Assembly: GCA_017442535.1 (NCBI GenBank)
Contig: JAFRZL010000015.1
Location: 80,995 to 144,994 of the forward strand
Length of the DNA: 64,000 bases
DNA from: Bacillota bacterium
Lineage (GTDB): Bacteria > Bacillota > Clostridia > Lachnospirales > Bianqueaceae
Direction of reading: 5' to 3'
Shown piece after piece: positions 17,448 to 27,211 of this stretch; position 1 is the stretch's first letter, and every line of letters begins with the position of its first letter. The position numbers and the translations under genes were made by a program. The notes under the pieces were generated by a model that was given only the letters and a program-made list of their open reading frames with translations, was not told where the DNA came from and searched no databases.

Positions 17448-18212
17448 ATGTTGCTGCAATTAAGTTCGGAAGATTTTACGCCCGATCAGTCCGGGGGAAG
17501 GAATGGCGAACGTCCCGCATTTACGATGAAGGATCTGCCGCCTGCCGAGAGGCCCTATGAACGCCTGTGGGAGAAGGGAGCCGATGCCCTCTCCGACGCG
17601 GAACTCTTGGCGATCATCCTGCGTTCCGGCCGTTCCGGAGAGAGTTCCATCCAGATGGCGCAGCGTCTGCTGTATGAAAGCCCCGGTTCAGAGACCGGCG
17701 GTAATCTGCGGATTATTTTCACACGTTCACCTCAGGAACTCGCTCAGATCGACGGGATCGGACGCGTTAAAGCCATCCAGATTGCCGCGGTGAGGGAGCT
17801 TGCATCCAGACTTGCTTCGGAGCGTTTGCCCGATTCGTTCCGGGCACTCGACCCGTCCGCGGTCGCTGATCATTACTATTCCAGAGTCAAAGGACTTCAG
17901 AAAGAACATGTTTTCGGCATCTGGCTGGACAACCGGCTTCGCTATCTCGGCGATTCGCTGATTTCGGTCGGAACGGTTAATCATTCGGTTTTCAGCATCC
18001 GCGATGTATTCCTGGAGGCGCTTCGGTTTAAGGCCGTTCATTTTATTTTACTGCATAACCATCCGAGCGGAGACCCCGTGCCTTCCGAGAATGATCTCGA
18101 AGCAACCGCCAGAATCCGCCAGGCCGCCGAGCTCATTCAGATTATGTTAATTGACCATATTGTGATCGGGGACAACCGTTTTTATTCCTTCAAAGAAGAC
18201 GGGCTGCTCTGA
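17448..18212 (+). CDS. radC: RadC-family JAB/MPN domain protein
   Basis: 254 residues: a helix-hairpin-helix-like N-terminal UPF0758 domain (about 35-130, with LPPAERPYERL and ALSDAELLAIILRSG) and a JAB metalloprotease-like domain with HNHPSGDPVPSENDLEAT near residue 202, which holds the His-x-His...Asp zinc ligands. Despite the name, a role in DNA repair is not established. AGGAGG precedes the ATG by 5 nt. The order radC-mreB-mreC-mreD is a common conserved arrangement in Firmicutes and supports the call. Confidence 0.92.
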   Translation: MLLQLSSEDFTPDQSGGRNGERPAFTMKDLPPAERPYERLWEKGADALSDAELLAIILRSGRSGESSIQMAQRLLYESPGSETGGNLRIIFTRSPQELAQIDGIGRVKAIQIAAVRELASRLASERLPDSFRALDPSAVADHYYSRVKGLQKEHVFGIWLDNRLRYLGDSLISVGTVNHSVFSIRDVFLEALRFKAVHFILLHNHPSGDPVPSENDLEATARIRQAAELIQIMLIDHIVIGDNRFYSFKEDGLL

Positions 18213-18266
18213 TTTAACCCAAGGATTACGGCCGGACATCGGATCCGGCTGGAAGGAGGACCATTC

Positions 18267-19301
18267 ATGCTGCTTTCCAGAAGCCTCGCCATCGATCTTG
18301 GCTCATCCAATACCCGTGTATATTCACGCGGCACAGGTATCGTCCTTAACGAGCCCAGCGCCGTCGCCATTCAGACCCGTACCCGCGAAGTGATCGCTGT
18401 CGGTAACGAAGCCAAAGAAATGATTGGCAGGACGCCCAACGAGGTTTCTTCAGGCTATCCGATCCGTCATGGTACTGTTACGGATCTGCTGACGACCAAA
18501 GCCATGTTCCGCTATTTTCTCAAGCATCTTTTCCCGCGCGCGATTCCTTTTTCCCGTCCCAGGCTGCTGATCTGCATTCCCTACAGCCTGACGGATACGG
18601 AGCGCAGAGTTCTGGTGGATGTGGCAGTACAGGCCGGCTTCAGCGACAGCGGCACCCATCTGCTTGAACAGCCTGTTGCGGCGGCACTTGCATCCGAAAT
18701 GGATGTTTTGTCCCCCGCAGGTAATATGGTCGTGGACATCGGAGGAGGGCTGACAGAGGTTGCGATCGTCTCCATGGGCGGCGTCGTCACCAGCCGCTCC
18801 ATCCCGATCGCGGGCGATACCATGAATGAAGAGATCGAACGTTTTGTACAGCGTGAATTCAATCTGATGATCGGCGAACACACTTCCGAGCAGATCAAGA
18901 TCCGCCTTGCAAACGCCTATTTTGATCCGCATATGGAAGAAGAAAAGATGGAGATCAAAGGGCGCGACAGGGAGACCGGTTTGCCCAGGATCGTAGAAAT
19001 GACGAATTTTCAGGCTGCAATGGCGATCCGCGAATCCGTAGATGCCATTGTAGCTGCTGTCCTCAGTACACTGGAGCATACTCCGCCCGAACTATCCGCC
19101 GATATCGTTGAGAACGGTATGGTCATGTCCGGCGGGGGTTCATTGCTTCGCGGGCTGGACCGTGTATTGTATGAGAAAACCAATATCCGTGTCAAATTGG
19201 CTTCCGACCCGATGAATGCCGTGGCCAACGGCGCGGGCATTGTGCTGGAAGATATGAAGAAATATCACAGCACACTGGTTCCGCTGAGGAATCTTTTGTA
19301 A
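18267..19301 (+). CDS. mreB: Rod shape-determining protein MreB (actin-like)
   Basis: MreB forms membrane-bound filaments that guide cell-wall elongation. The 344-residue protein has the actin-fold signatures: IDLGSSNTRVY near residue 8 (phosphate 1; SSNTRV for the more usual TANTLV), VVDIGGGLTEVA near 154 (phosphate 2), and VMSGGGSLLRGLD near 286 (adenosine motif). The length is typical. AAGGAGG lies 8 nt upstream. It leads the mreB-mreC-mreD-PBP2 set. Confidence 0.93.
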   Translation: MLLSRSLAIDLGSSNTRVYSRGTGIVLNEPSAVAIQTRTREVIAVGNEAKEMIGRTPNEVSSGYPIRHGTVTDLLTTKAMFRYFLKHLFPRAIPFSRPRLLICIPYSLTDTERRVLVDVAVQAGFSDSGTHLLEQPVAAALASEMDVLSPAGNMVVDIGGGLTEVAIVSMGGVVTSRSIPIAGDTMNEEIERFVQREFNLMIGEHTSEQIKIRLANAYFDPHMEEEKMEIKGRDRETGLPRIVEMTNFQAAMAIRESVDAIVAAVLSTLEHTPPELSADIVENGMVMSGGGSLLRGLDRVLYEKTNIRVKLASDPMNAVANGAGIVLEDMKKYHSTLVPLRNLL

Positions 19302-19313
19302 AGGAGCCCCCGG

Positions 19314-20342
19314 ATGCCCAAGAACAGAAAACCATTTTACAGCTCTCTCAGAGATCTGACCCGTGTATCGCTGCGAGATCTGAAACCCATCGAGATAGAG
19401 AAGAAGAAACACCAATTCCATATGACGGTGCGGCAGAAGATCCTTTCGGTTACAGCTGCCTGTATTCTGCTGATAGTCATTACCCTCACACTCGGCAATT
19501 TTCTGGCGCCTGCAGGATCGTTCTTCAGCACGATATCACTTCCTTTCCAGCGCGCCTTTTCCGCTATCGGCAATTTCTTTGAGGAGCGCGCCACCGCCTC
19601 CAGAGACGCCAAGGAGCTTCGTGAAGAGAACGCGTCTCTGAAACGGACGCTTGAAGCCATGCAGTATGAGAATACACTGCAGGAAGTGCGTCTGAACCGT
19701 CTGAATGAATTGATGGCCTTGTATGAGCTGGATAATCAATATTCTGACTATCCCAAGACAGCTGCTGAAATCATCGCTGCCTCTCCGAGCAATTGGTTCA
19801 GCTCGGTTACGATCAATAAAGGCGCCGCGGACAAACTCGCCGCCTATATGCCGGTTCTCTCGGGAAGCGGCCTCTTTGGCTATATCGACACGGTTTACCA
19901 GAAGACTTCGCGTGTCACAACGATCCTTTCGGACGGCAGCTTTGTCTATGGAGAGATCCTCCGCAGCATGGACAGAGTCTCCGTCATCGGGACCGCGGAG
20001 GGCGAACGGGAAGGCGTCTGCGAGATCGAGTTTGCGATTGGTCAAGTCGATATCGCGGTAGGCGACGAAATCGTTACGTCAGGCATGAGTACGATATATC
20101 CGCCGGGCGTACGGATCGGTGAGGTCATCAAGATCTCCGAGAAAGGCGATGGCGTCATGGGGATCGCCACAGTCCGTCCGTTCGCGGAGATCCATGATGT
20201 CACCTGTGTACTGATCATGCAGGAAGTAAAAGCAAAGCCCGTCGACATCACGAATGTGGACGATCAGGAGGAGAGCGTATCCGAAAGCCGTGAGGAATCC
20301 GTTCCTTCCGAATCGGGCAGTGGGGAAGTGTCGCAGCCATGA
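19314..20342 (+). CDS. mreC: Rod shape-determining protein MreC
   Basis: A 342-residue bitopic protein: a basic cytosolic N-terminus (about 1-40), one membrane helix (about 42-65, VTAACILLIVITLTLGNFL), a coiled coil (about 85-130, rich in Glu/Leu/Arg), then the external beta-barrel domain (about 145-290). The C-terminal 40 residues are Ser/Glu-rich and probably disordered. MreC links the MreB filament to PBP2. AAGGAG precedes the ATG, and the stop overlaps mreD by 4 nt. Confidence 0.92.
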   Translation: MPKNRKPFYSSLRDLTRVSLRDLKPIEIEKKKHQFHMTVRQKILSVTAACILLIVITLTLGNFLAPAGSFFSTISLPFQRAFSAIGNFFEERATASRDAKELREENASLKRTLEAMQYENTLQEVRLNRLNELMALYELDNQYSDYPKTAAEIIAASPSNWFSSVTINKGAADKLAAYMPVLSGSGLFGYIDTVYQKTSRVTTILSDGSFVYGEILRSMDRVSVIGTAEGEREGVCEIEFAIGQVDIAVGDEIVTSGMSTIYPPGVRIGEVIKISEKGDGVMGIATVRPFAEIHDVTCVLIMQEVKAKPVDITNVDDQEESVSESREESVPSESGSGEVSQP

Positions 20343-20902
20343 GACTGAGAAGCATATCGATTTCGATACTGGCCTTCCTGCTGCTTTGCCTCGAAGCCAC
20401 TGTCATGCAACGGATCAGGCTTGCCGGAGTGGTGCCCAACCTGTCCGTCTGTGTCGTTGTCAGCGCTGCGCTTTTATACGGCAGTGCGTTCGGGCGGAGG
20501 CTTGGACTCGCCGTCGGACTTATTCAGGACTTGCTTTTTATGCGGTTTACAGGCTTTTTCGGACTCCTGTTCTTCCTGGCCGGGCATATAGCCGGGCAGT
20601 TCAAAGACGGCTTTGAACAGAATAATTTATTTATGGCGCTATCGATCACAGCACTTATCGATTTCGCGTTTTCCGCAGTATGCTATCTGCTGCTGCATTT
20701 TTTCCAGGGAAGGATCAATGTTATGGACTATTTCCGGGACCTGATCCTCCCTGAACTGATTTATACCATGCTTGCCGCGCTTCCGGTCTACCTTCTGGTC
20801 CGCGCTGTCGGAATCATCTCAGACAGGATCACGGAGCGCAAACGGCATAATGTGACGGAAGGCAATATGTCCGTCGATGTAAGGAGTGCACCCTATAATT
20901 GA
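20339..20902 (+). CDS. mreD: Rod shape-determining protein MreD
   Basis: A 187-residue membrane protein with five or six helices and no external domain, as in the MreD family (elongasome membrane partner of MreC). QRIRLAGVVPNLSVCVVVSAAL and GFFGLLFFLAGHIAGQFKDG fit the family pattern. It starts inside the end of mreC (ATGA) and its stop overlaps the TTG start of the PBP gene, so the genes are translationally coupled. Confidence 0.88.
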   Translation: MRLRSISISILAFLLLCLEATVMQRIRLAGVVPNLSVCVVVSAALLYGSAFGRRLGLAVGLIQDLLFMRFTGFFGLLFFLAGHIAGQFKDGFEQNNLFMALSITALIDFAFSAVCYLLLHFFQGRINVMDYFRDLILPELIYTMLAALPVYLLVRAVGIISDRITERKRHNVTEGNMSVDVRSAPYN

Positions 20903-23679
20903 GAGAATTATGGCTGAGGATTAAGGAATTCTTCTCTAACCGCGTCGTGGTGCTGGCTCTGATCTTTTCAGTGATCCTATTCGCACTCTGGAGCCACCTC
21001 TTCAGACTGCAGGTAGTCGAGCCTCAGAAATATGCGGATATTCAGTCAGGCACTTATGTGAATACCGTCATCACCGAAGGCGTAAGGGGAGAAATATTTG
21101 ACCGGTTTGGACATCCGCTCGCGAGCAACCGCTATGTATGGTCGCTTTATTATGATGCATCCACCGAGTCTAAGAACCTTAATGATATCTGCCATCATAT
21201 GGCCGTCCTGCTGCAGAATCACCAGCTTCAGGCCGACCTTGATTTTGCTCTGGAATATTCGGAGGGAACAGGTGTCGTATACCGTCCCCGTTATGAAAAC
21301 AGCGCGACGCTCCGGATCCTTTTCCTGGCCGAGATTTTCAGCAAATCCAGCATCAACCTGACTTCAGCGGAAAAAAGGACGACAGCGGAAGAGGCGTACC
21401 TCTTTATGCGGGATGAACTGTTCAAAATTCCTGCCGATCAGTATACGGTTCAGGAGATCCTTGAAATCATGCGGTTCAGGTATGCTTTCTATATCCAGCG
21501 TTTCAAGACGGAAGAGCCAATCCTGATTCTGCAGGATCTTCCGGAGGAGCTGCGTGTAAACATCTATGAGCGGCAGATGGATTATCCCGGATTTTTCTGC
21601 CGTTCGGAGGAGACCAGGTATTATCCAGGCGGCGAAGCTTTTTCACATATTCTGGGATATCTTGGCAGTATTCCCGAGGATGCTTATGAATCACAGTATA
21701 AAGCGCGCGGCTATCAGATCGATGATGTGATCGGCCGTGACGGATTGGAAGCCGTTTATGAATCATCTCTTCGCGGCAATCAGGGACGGATCGACATCAC
21801 TTATAATGAATTGACCGATGCCGAGGTCTCCCGGACAACCGTTCAGGAAGCAACGATGGGCAATCATCTGTATCTGACGATCGATGCGGATCTGCAGCGC
21901 ATGGTTTATGAGCAGCTGGAACAGTCCGTCAAAGAAATGCTTGCCAAAAAAATCAACGGCAAGAAATCAGAAACCGGTTCCAGCTATACAGCCATCGACG
22001 TGCTGATCGCCATGATCGATAACGAAACGATCCGTCCCAGACAGCTGTTTAATGCGAATTCCGAATATGCCAACCACCTGCGCAGTCTGTACGAGGCGTA
22101 TTCCAGGACCAAACTCGATCAGCTGCGGGGAGCCGTTGTCAATCCCAAATTACTGCTTCGCAATTATGACGAAGACCTGATGACGATGTACAATACCTGG
22201 ATCGAGATCATGCGCGATGCCGAGGGCATACTGTCAAGAGATTATCAGAAGACCGGCGTCTTCTACGAGCAGTATAAGAACGGCGAGAAATCCGCCGCAG
22301 AGTTCCTGGAATACTGTTTCTACAGCGATTTTATCGATCTGGAACCATACGGGCTTGCGCACGAGATGGACGTGAATGTCATCTTTCCGGCCTTTATTGA
22401 AGCGGAATTTGAAAAGCTGCAGGATAATGAAAGCTTTATGCGGCTGATGTGTGAGTGGCTGCTGCGCGACAAAGCCTTCTCGGACCATGATTTTCTGCTG
22501 ATTCTCTATGATATCGGCTATTTGTCCAATGCGGACGGTTCCAGAGACCGTCTGATGCTTAACCAGGCAACACCCGAGCAGACCCTTGCCGCAAAGATCC
22601 TCGACAGTGAGATCCTTCCGACGGATATTCACTTGGATCCTTACAGTGCAAGCGCTGTAATCACTTCCGTTGAGACAGGCGAAGTCCTGGCCATCGCAAG
22701 TTATCCTTCCTACGATAATAACCGCTTTGTAAGTGACGAGGATTATTACCTCTCCGTCGTAACCAGTTCCTCATCGCCGATGATTTTCCGCGCCCTGGAA
22801 GAGGGCAGAGCGCCGGGCTCAACCTTTAAACTCTGCACATCGATCACCGCGCTTGAATATCATAAGATCGATGACAAAGAAAAAATCTATGATGACTATG
22901 AGTTTACCAAGGTTCACAGCAACGACAATCCGGTTTGCCATAGTACGGAATCCCACGGAAGCATCAATATCGCAGAAGCCATCATGGTTTCCTGCAACTA
23001 CTTCTTTTATACCATGGGCTATCGGCTCTGCGATCCGGTAGAAGACGATCAGGGCAATTTCGACTATAAGGATATCGTCGGTCTGGAACGCATGGCAGCC
23101 TTTGCCAAAGATCTGGGACTCGCGACCAAAACAGGAATCGAACTGAATGAAGCCGAACCTCAGACTTCCGTTCAGGATGCTGTCAGAAGTGCCATAGGGC
23201 AGGGCACAAACTCCTACACGACTGCCAATATCAACCGCTACACCTGTACGATCGCCAATGACGGCGTGGTCAAAGATCTGTTTCTGGTTGCTAGAGTCAC
23301 CGATTATGCCGGACGCACGATTGAGGAAACCAGACCTCATGTGGACCATAAGGCCAATGTCTCCCAGAGTTCCTTCGATCTGGTCAAGCAGGGCATGAGG
23401 ATGATGGCGAATGATAATCTGACGCTCTCCAACTTTATGGATGACAGCGGGATCATCGTCGCGGGTAAAACCGGTACCGCGCAGGAACTGAACAACCGTC
23501 CCGACCACGCGCTTTTCACCGGCATCACCAACATAGATAATCCGGAAGTCGTGATTACCGTTACGGTGCCGTTCGGAGGCAACTCATATCATGCAGTCGA
23601 CCTGTTTGCAGAACTTGCCAAAATCTACTATGATCTGGATAAGGACGAAGCGGGTTCGGAAGAATATGCCGCGAATTAA
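20899..23679 (+). CDS. mrdA: Penicillin-binding protein 2 (elongasome transpeptidase)
   Basis: A class B PBP that cross-links peptidoglycan during elongation. Order: short cytosolic tail, membrane helix (about 15-33), PBP dimerisation region (about 50-310), then the transpeptidase domain (about 580-915) with active Ser641 and Lys644 in STFK, Ser698-Cys-Asn700, and Lys857-Thr-Gly. At 926 residues it is far longer than the usual 600-750: about 240 residues rich in Asp, Glu and Tyr lie between DADLQRMVYEQL (about 330) and the start of the catalytic domain (about 583). The start is a TTG at 20899 with GGAG 12 nt upstream; no in-frame ATG occurs near it. Confidence 0.92.
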   Translation: MRELWLRIKEFFSNRVVVLALIFSVILFALWSHLFRLQVVEPQKYADIQSGTYVNTVITEGVRGEIFDRFGHPLASNRYVWSLYYDASTESKNLNDICHHMAVLLQNHQLQADLDFALEYSEGTGVVYRPRYENSATLRILFLAEIFSKSSINLTSAEKRTTAEEAYLFMRDELFKIPADQYTVQEILEIMRFRYAFYIQRFKTEEPILILQDLPEELRVNIYERQMDYPGFFCRSEETRYYPGGEAFSHILGYLGSIPEDAYESQYKARGYQIDDVIGRDGLEAVYESSLRGNQGRIDITYNELTDAEVSRTTVQEATMGNHLYLTIDADLQRMVYEQLEQSVKEMLAKKINGKKSETGSSYTAIDVLIAMIDNETIRPRQLFNANSEYANHLRSLYEAYSRTKLDQLRGAVVNPKLLLRNYDEDLMTMYNTWIEIMRDAEGILSRDYQKTGVFYEQYKNGEKSAAEFLEYCFYSDFIDLEPYGLAHEMDVNVIFPAFIEAEFEKLQDNESFMRLMCEWLLRDKAFSDHDFLLILYDIGYLSNADGSRDRLMLNQATPEQTLAAKILDSEILPTDIHLDPYSASAVITSVETGEVLAIASYPSYDNNRFVSDEDYYLSVVTSSSSPMIFRALEEGRAPGSTFKLCTSITALEYHKIDDKEKIYDDYEFTKVHSNDNPVCHSTESHGSINIAEAIMVSCNYFFYTMGYRLCDPVEDDQGNFDYKDIVGLERMAAFAKDLGLATKTGIELNEAEPQTSVQDAVRSAIGQGTNSYTTANINRYTCTIANDGVVKDLFLVARVTDYAGRTIEETRPHVDHKANVSQSSFDLVKQGMRMMANDNLTLSNFMDDSGIIVAGKTGTAQELNNRPDHALFTGITNIDNPEVVITVTVPFGGNSYHAVDLFAELAKIYYDLDKDEAGSEEYAAN

Positions 23680-23739
23680 AAGGATTTACAGCATATTTTA
23701 TAGTTTTTACTTGAAAAATCAGAAAGGAGAGGGTATACT

Positions 23740-24951
23740 GTGAAGGGAAAGCAATTAAGACAGCGTATTGATTTTACACTGATCCTTGCGGTTACGGCGC
23801 TGGTTGGCTTCAGCATCATCATGATCGGCAGTGCAGGCGGACGTACATTTGATCTGCTTCACATTACCCTCGGCCCCAGCATGAAGCGGCAGCTGCTCGG
23901 GTTTGCATTGGGCCTGGTTTTTGCAACGGTTCTGATGCTTGTCAGCCGTGAACTGTTGAACTTTCTGACCATCCCGATTTACTTTTTCATGCTGCTCCTG
24001 CTGCTTATCGTTCTGTTGATCGGTATCGGTTCCGGAGCGGAGGGAGAAGAAGAGGGAGTTCACCGATGGATCCAGCTGATCGGCGGCTTTACACTGCAGC
24101 CTTCCGAATTTGCCAAATTCTTTATCATCATCGTACTGGCACGTTTCTGTGACGTCCGTTCCGACAGGATCAACCGTTTCGGAGTACTTCTGGCATTTGG
24201 AGCGATTCTGGTCTTACCATTCTATCTGGTACTAAAAGAGCCCGATCTGTCCACCTCTATCATACTGATCGCGATCGGCGCGGCCATTCTTTTTACCGCC
24301 GGCCTTAACTGGAAGTATATACTGGCAGCTTTTCTGATCGCCGGGATCGGGATCTATGTGATCCTCGCTGATGCGTATAATCCGGATGGCCCCAGGATTC
24401 TCTCAGAATACCAGGCCATGCGTATCTGGGCCTTTATAACACCTGAAAAATATGCCGAGAACTATGCCTATCAGACGCTCAGATCACAGTACGCCATCAG
24501 CTCCGGCGGGCTCACGGGCGTCGGATTATTCAATTCAAGCGGATTGATTCCCGTCCCCATGACAGACTTTATCTTTGCGATACTCGGAGAAGAACTCGGA
24601 TTTATCGGCTGCAGCATCATGATGGGAATCATGACCCTGATCGTAGGACATATTATCCGGATTTCCACTATGGTTCGCGATACCTACGGCAAACTGATCT
24701 GCGTGGGCGTCGCAACCTGGATCGCGACGCAATCCTTTATCCATATAGGCGTTAATACCGCGGTCCTTCCCAATACCGGCATTCCTTTGCCCTTTATGAG
24801 CTATGGTCCGAGCTCGCTCGTCGCCATTATGGGCGGCATCGGACTTGTACTGCATGTCTACTATCATCACAAAATGCAGGAAGAACTGCGGCGCAGTCCT
24901 AATACTGAGACAGGAGGTACGCAACTTGAACATCGCTTTGGCAGCTATTAA
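23740..24951 (+). CDS. rodA: RodA/FtsW-family glycan polymerase (SEDS)
   Basis: A 403-residue SEDS membrane glycosyltransferase with about ten helices that polymerises lipid II together with a class B PBP, here the neighbouring PBP2. HRWIQLIGGFTLQPSEFAK near residue 108 is the SEDS signature, KEPDLSTSII near 167 carries the catalytic Asp region, and GIPLPFMSYGPSSL near 345 is the late family motif. The start is GTG 23740 with AAAGGAGAGGG upstream. Its 3' end overlaps the MgsA-like gene by 26 nt. Confidence 0.92.
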   Translation: MKGKQLRQRIDFTLILAVTALVGFSIIMIGSAGGRTFDLLHITLGPSMKRQLLGFALGLVFATVLMLVSRELLNFLTIPIYFFMLLLLLIVLLIGIGSGAEGEEEGVHRWIQLIGGFTLQPSEFAKFFIIIVLARFCDVRSDRINRFGVLLAFGAILVLPFYLVLKEPDLSTSIILIAIGAAILFTAGLNWKYILAAFLIAGIGIYVILADAYNPDGPRILSEYQAMRIWAFITPEKYAENYAYQTLRSQYAISSGGLTGVGLFNSSGLIPVPMTDFIFAILGEELGFIGCSIMMGIMTLIVGHIIRISTMVRDTYGKLICVGVATWIATQSFIHIGVNTAVLPNTGIPLPFMSYGPSSLVAIMGGIGLVLHVYYHHKMQEELRRSPNTETGGTQLEHRFGSY

Positions 24952-25312
24952 CAACAAGAAGAGATTGATGCAGAATTTCTGTATCGCTTACAGACAGATC
25001 CTGTCCAAGCATACTCTGTATGCTACAGGTACGACCGGCCGGCTGATCGAAGAGGTCACCAATCTGCATGTTCATAAATATCTGGCCGGACCCTTGGGCG
25101 GAATCCAGCAGATGGGTGCGCAGATCTCCGGCAATGAATTGGATATGGTCATTTTCCTCAATGAGCCCAGTGAAACCGGAGAAGCCTTCCACCAGATCGT
25201 AAATCTGTGTGACACACATAATATTCCTATCGCGACCAACCTGGCTACGGCCGAGATGCTGGTTCTCGGTATGGAAAGCGGGAATCTGGACTGGAGGAAT
25301 CTGTACAAATAA
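24926..25312 (+). CDS. Methylglyoxal synthase-like protein, catalytic residues replaced
   Basis: A 128-residue single-domain protein with the MGS fold: LYATGTTGRLIEEVT near residue 32, GPLGGIQQMG near 57 and IPIATNLATAEML near 100. In E. coli MgsA the second motif is GPMGGDQQVG and its Asp71 is the catalytic base; here that position is Ile. The AHDxxK motif near the N-terminus reads AINNKK, so the His and Asp are also lost. A true methylglyoxal synthase role (from dihydroxyacetone phosphate) is therefore doubtful. The start is TTG 24926, with AGGAGG 8 nt upstream inside the end of rodA. Confidence 0.75.
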   Translation: MNIALAAINNKKRLMQNFCIAYRQILSKHTLYATGTTGRLIEEVTNLHVHKYLAGPLGGIQQMGAQISGNELDMVIFLNEPSETGEAFHQIVNLCDTHNIPIATNLATAEMLVLGMESGNLDWRNLYK

Positions 25313-25327
25313 ACTAGGAGTGAAAAC

Positions 25328-27211
25328 ATGAGAACAGTGCATGTGCCCGATCAGATTCTGTTATCCGTGGATAAGCCTGCCCGTTATATCGGGGGCGAGT
25401 TGAACGCCGTTCGTAAAAATCCGGATCAGGTCTCTGTTCGGGTTGCTTTTTGTTTCCCGGACGTCTATGATGTGGGCATGTCCCACCTTGGATTACAGCT
25501 TCTGTACGGACAGTTTAATTCAATGCCCAATGTCTATTGCGAGCGCGTTTTTGCGCCATGGCCCGATATGGAGGAGAAGATGCGTGCACATCATATTCCT
25601 CTGTATACGCTGGAGACTTTTTCTCCGGTAAAGGACATGGATTTCCTCGCCATCACGCTGCAGTATGAGATGAGTTTCACCAATATTCTGAATGTGCTGG
25701 ACCTCTCGGGCATCCCTATTTATGCCAAAGACCGTACGGATGATGACCCGCTTGTGATTGCGGGCGGACCCACGGCCAGCAACCCCGAAGTCCTGGCGCC
25801 CTTTATCGATTTCTTCTATATCGGAGAAGGTGAAGTCTCTTATGAAGAGCTCTTTAACCGCTATGAAGCGCATAAAAAAGCCGGCGGTCACCGCAGGGAT
25901 TTTCTGACAAAAATCCTGGACCTTGGTCCCATCTATGTCCCGGCATTTTATGATGTCGAATATGAGGAAGAACCCGCGCCGGGGGCCGAATACACCCCCA
26001 GAATCCGTTCGATCAGGCCGAATCGACCCGACGCACCGGCCACTATCCGTAAAGATATCGTGGACGATCTGGAGCATTCCTACTATCCGACCAAGCCCAT
26101 TGTATCCTATTTACAGGCTGTTCATGACCGGGCCGTTGTTGAGATCTTCCGCGGTTGCATCCACGGCTGCCGTTTCTGTCAGGCCGGACAGGTCTATAAA
26201 CCCGTCCGTTACCGCAGTAAGGAGAAAGTCATGCAGCTATGTGATGAAATCCTGCAGAATACCGGGTATGACGAGATTTCTTTCACTTCGCTCAGCACGG
26301 ATGATTATCCATGGCTGGAAGAGCTTATGACGGAGTTCCGGGAGAAATATCCCCATGTCGGGGTCAGCCTTCCCTCGCTGCGCGTGGACGCATTCTCACT
26401 ATCCCTGATGGAGAAGCTCGCGGAGGGCAAGAAGAGCGGCCTGACCTTTGCTTCGGAAGCAGGGACGCAGCGCCTCCGCGATGTGATCAATAAGGGTCTT
26501 ACCGAGGAAGATGTCCTGGGAGGCTGCAGACTGGCTTTCTCCGGCGGCTGGGACCGCGTCAAACTGTATTTTATGCTGGGTCTTCCTACCGAGACCGAAC
26601 AAGATATTTATGGCATTGCCCATATGGGATATCAGATTCTGGATGCGTGGTATCAGACACCGCAGGAAAAGCGTTCGCGGGATGTCTCTATTACGGTCAG
26701 TACTTCTTTCTTTGTTCCCAAATCATTCTCACCATTCCAGTGGGCACCCCAGGCGACCCCAGAAATGTATGCGGAGAAACAGGCCTATCTGAACGGCCAG
26801 ATCCGCAACCGCAAGATCCGCTATAACTGCCATGATTCTTTCCTGAGCACCCTTGAGGGAGTGATGGCCCGCGGCGACAGGCGCGTCTCCCGATTACTCT
26901 ATACCGCATGGCAGAAAGGCTGCCGTTTTGACAGCTGGTCGGATCACTTCCGTGCGGATCTGTGGAAGGAATCCCTGGAGGAATGCGGGATCGAGCTGGC
27001 ATATTATAATTATCGCGAACGTCAGGCCGACGAAATCTTCCCCTGGGACATGATCGATTATGGTGTCAGTAAACAGTGGCTGCGGCATGAATATGAGCGG
27101 GCCCTGGCCGGCAAACCGACACCTAACTGCAAAGAACGCTGTTCTGGATGCGGTATGATGAAACTCGCCCATACGGGTCTTTGCTTTGAAGAGAGGAGAG
27201 TGGAATCATGA
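25328..27211 (+). CDS. B12-binding-domain radical SAM protein (TIGR03960 type)
   Basis: 627 residues: an N-terminal cobalamin-binding-like domain (about 30-190, with FPDVYDVGMSHLG and VIAGGPTASNPE), a radical SAM domain with CIHGCRFC near residue 278 (C-x3-C-x2-C) and the TIM barrel, and a C-terminal zinc-like CKERCSGCG near 600. This layout is the TIGR03960 family, nearly always next to a TIGR03936 partner as here (4-nt overlap), and sometimes fused to it. The reaction is unknown; synteny upstream of rplU suggests an RNA or ribosome role, which is an inference. Confidence 0.88.
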   Translation: MRTVHVPDQILLSVDKPARYIGGELNAVRKNPDQVSVRVAFCFPDVYDVGMSHLGLQLLYGQFNSMPNVYCERVFAPWPDMEEKMRAHHIPLYTLETFSPVKDMDFLAITLQYEMSFTNILNVLDLSGIPIYAKDRTDDDPLVIAGGPTASNPEVLAPFIDFFYIGEGEVSYEELFNRYEAHKKAGGHRRDFLTKILDLGPIYVPAFYDVEYEEEPAPGAEYTPRIRSIRPNRPDAPATIRKDIVDDLEHSYYPTKPIVSYLQAVHDRAVVEIFRGCIHGCRFCQAGQVYKPVRYRSKEKVMQLCDEILQNTGYDEISFTSLSTDDYPWLEELMTEFREKYPHVGVSLPSLRVDAFSLSLMEKLAEGKKSGLTFASEAGTQRLRDVINKGLTEEDVLGGCRLAFSGGWDRVKLYFMLGLPTETEQDIYGIAHMGYQILDAWYQTPQEKRSRDVSITVSTSFFVPKSFSPFQWAPQATPEMYAEKQAYLNGQIRNRKIRYNCHDSFLSTLEGVMARGDRRVSRLLYTAWQKGCRFDSWSDHFRADLWKESLEECGIELAYYNYRERQADEIFPWDMIDYGVSKQWLRHEYERALAGKPTPNCKERCSGCGMMKLAHTGLCFEERRVES

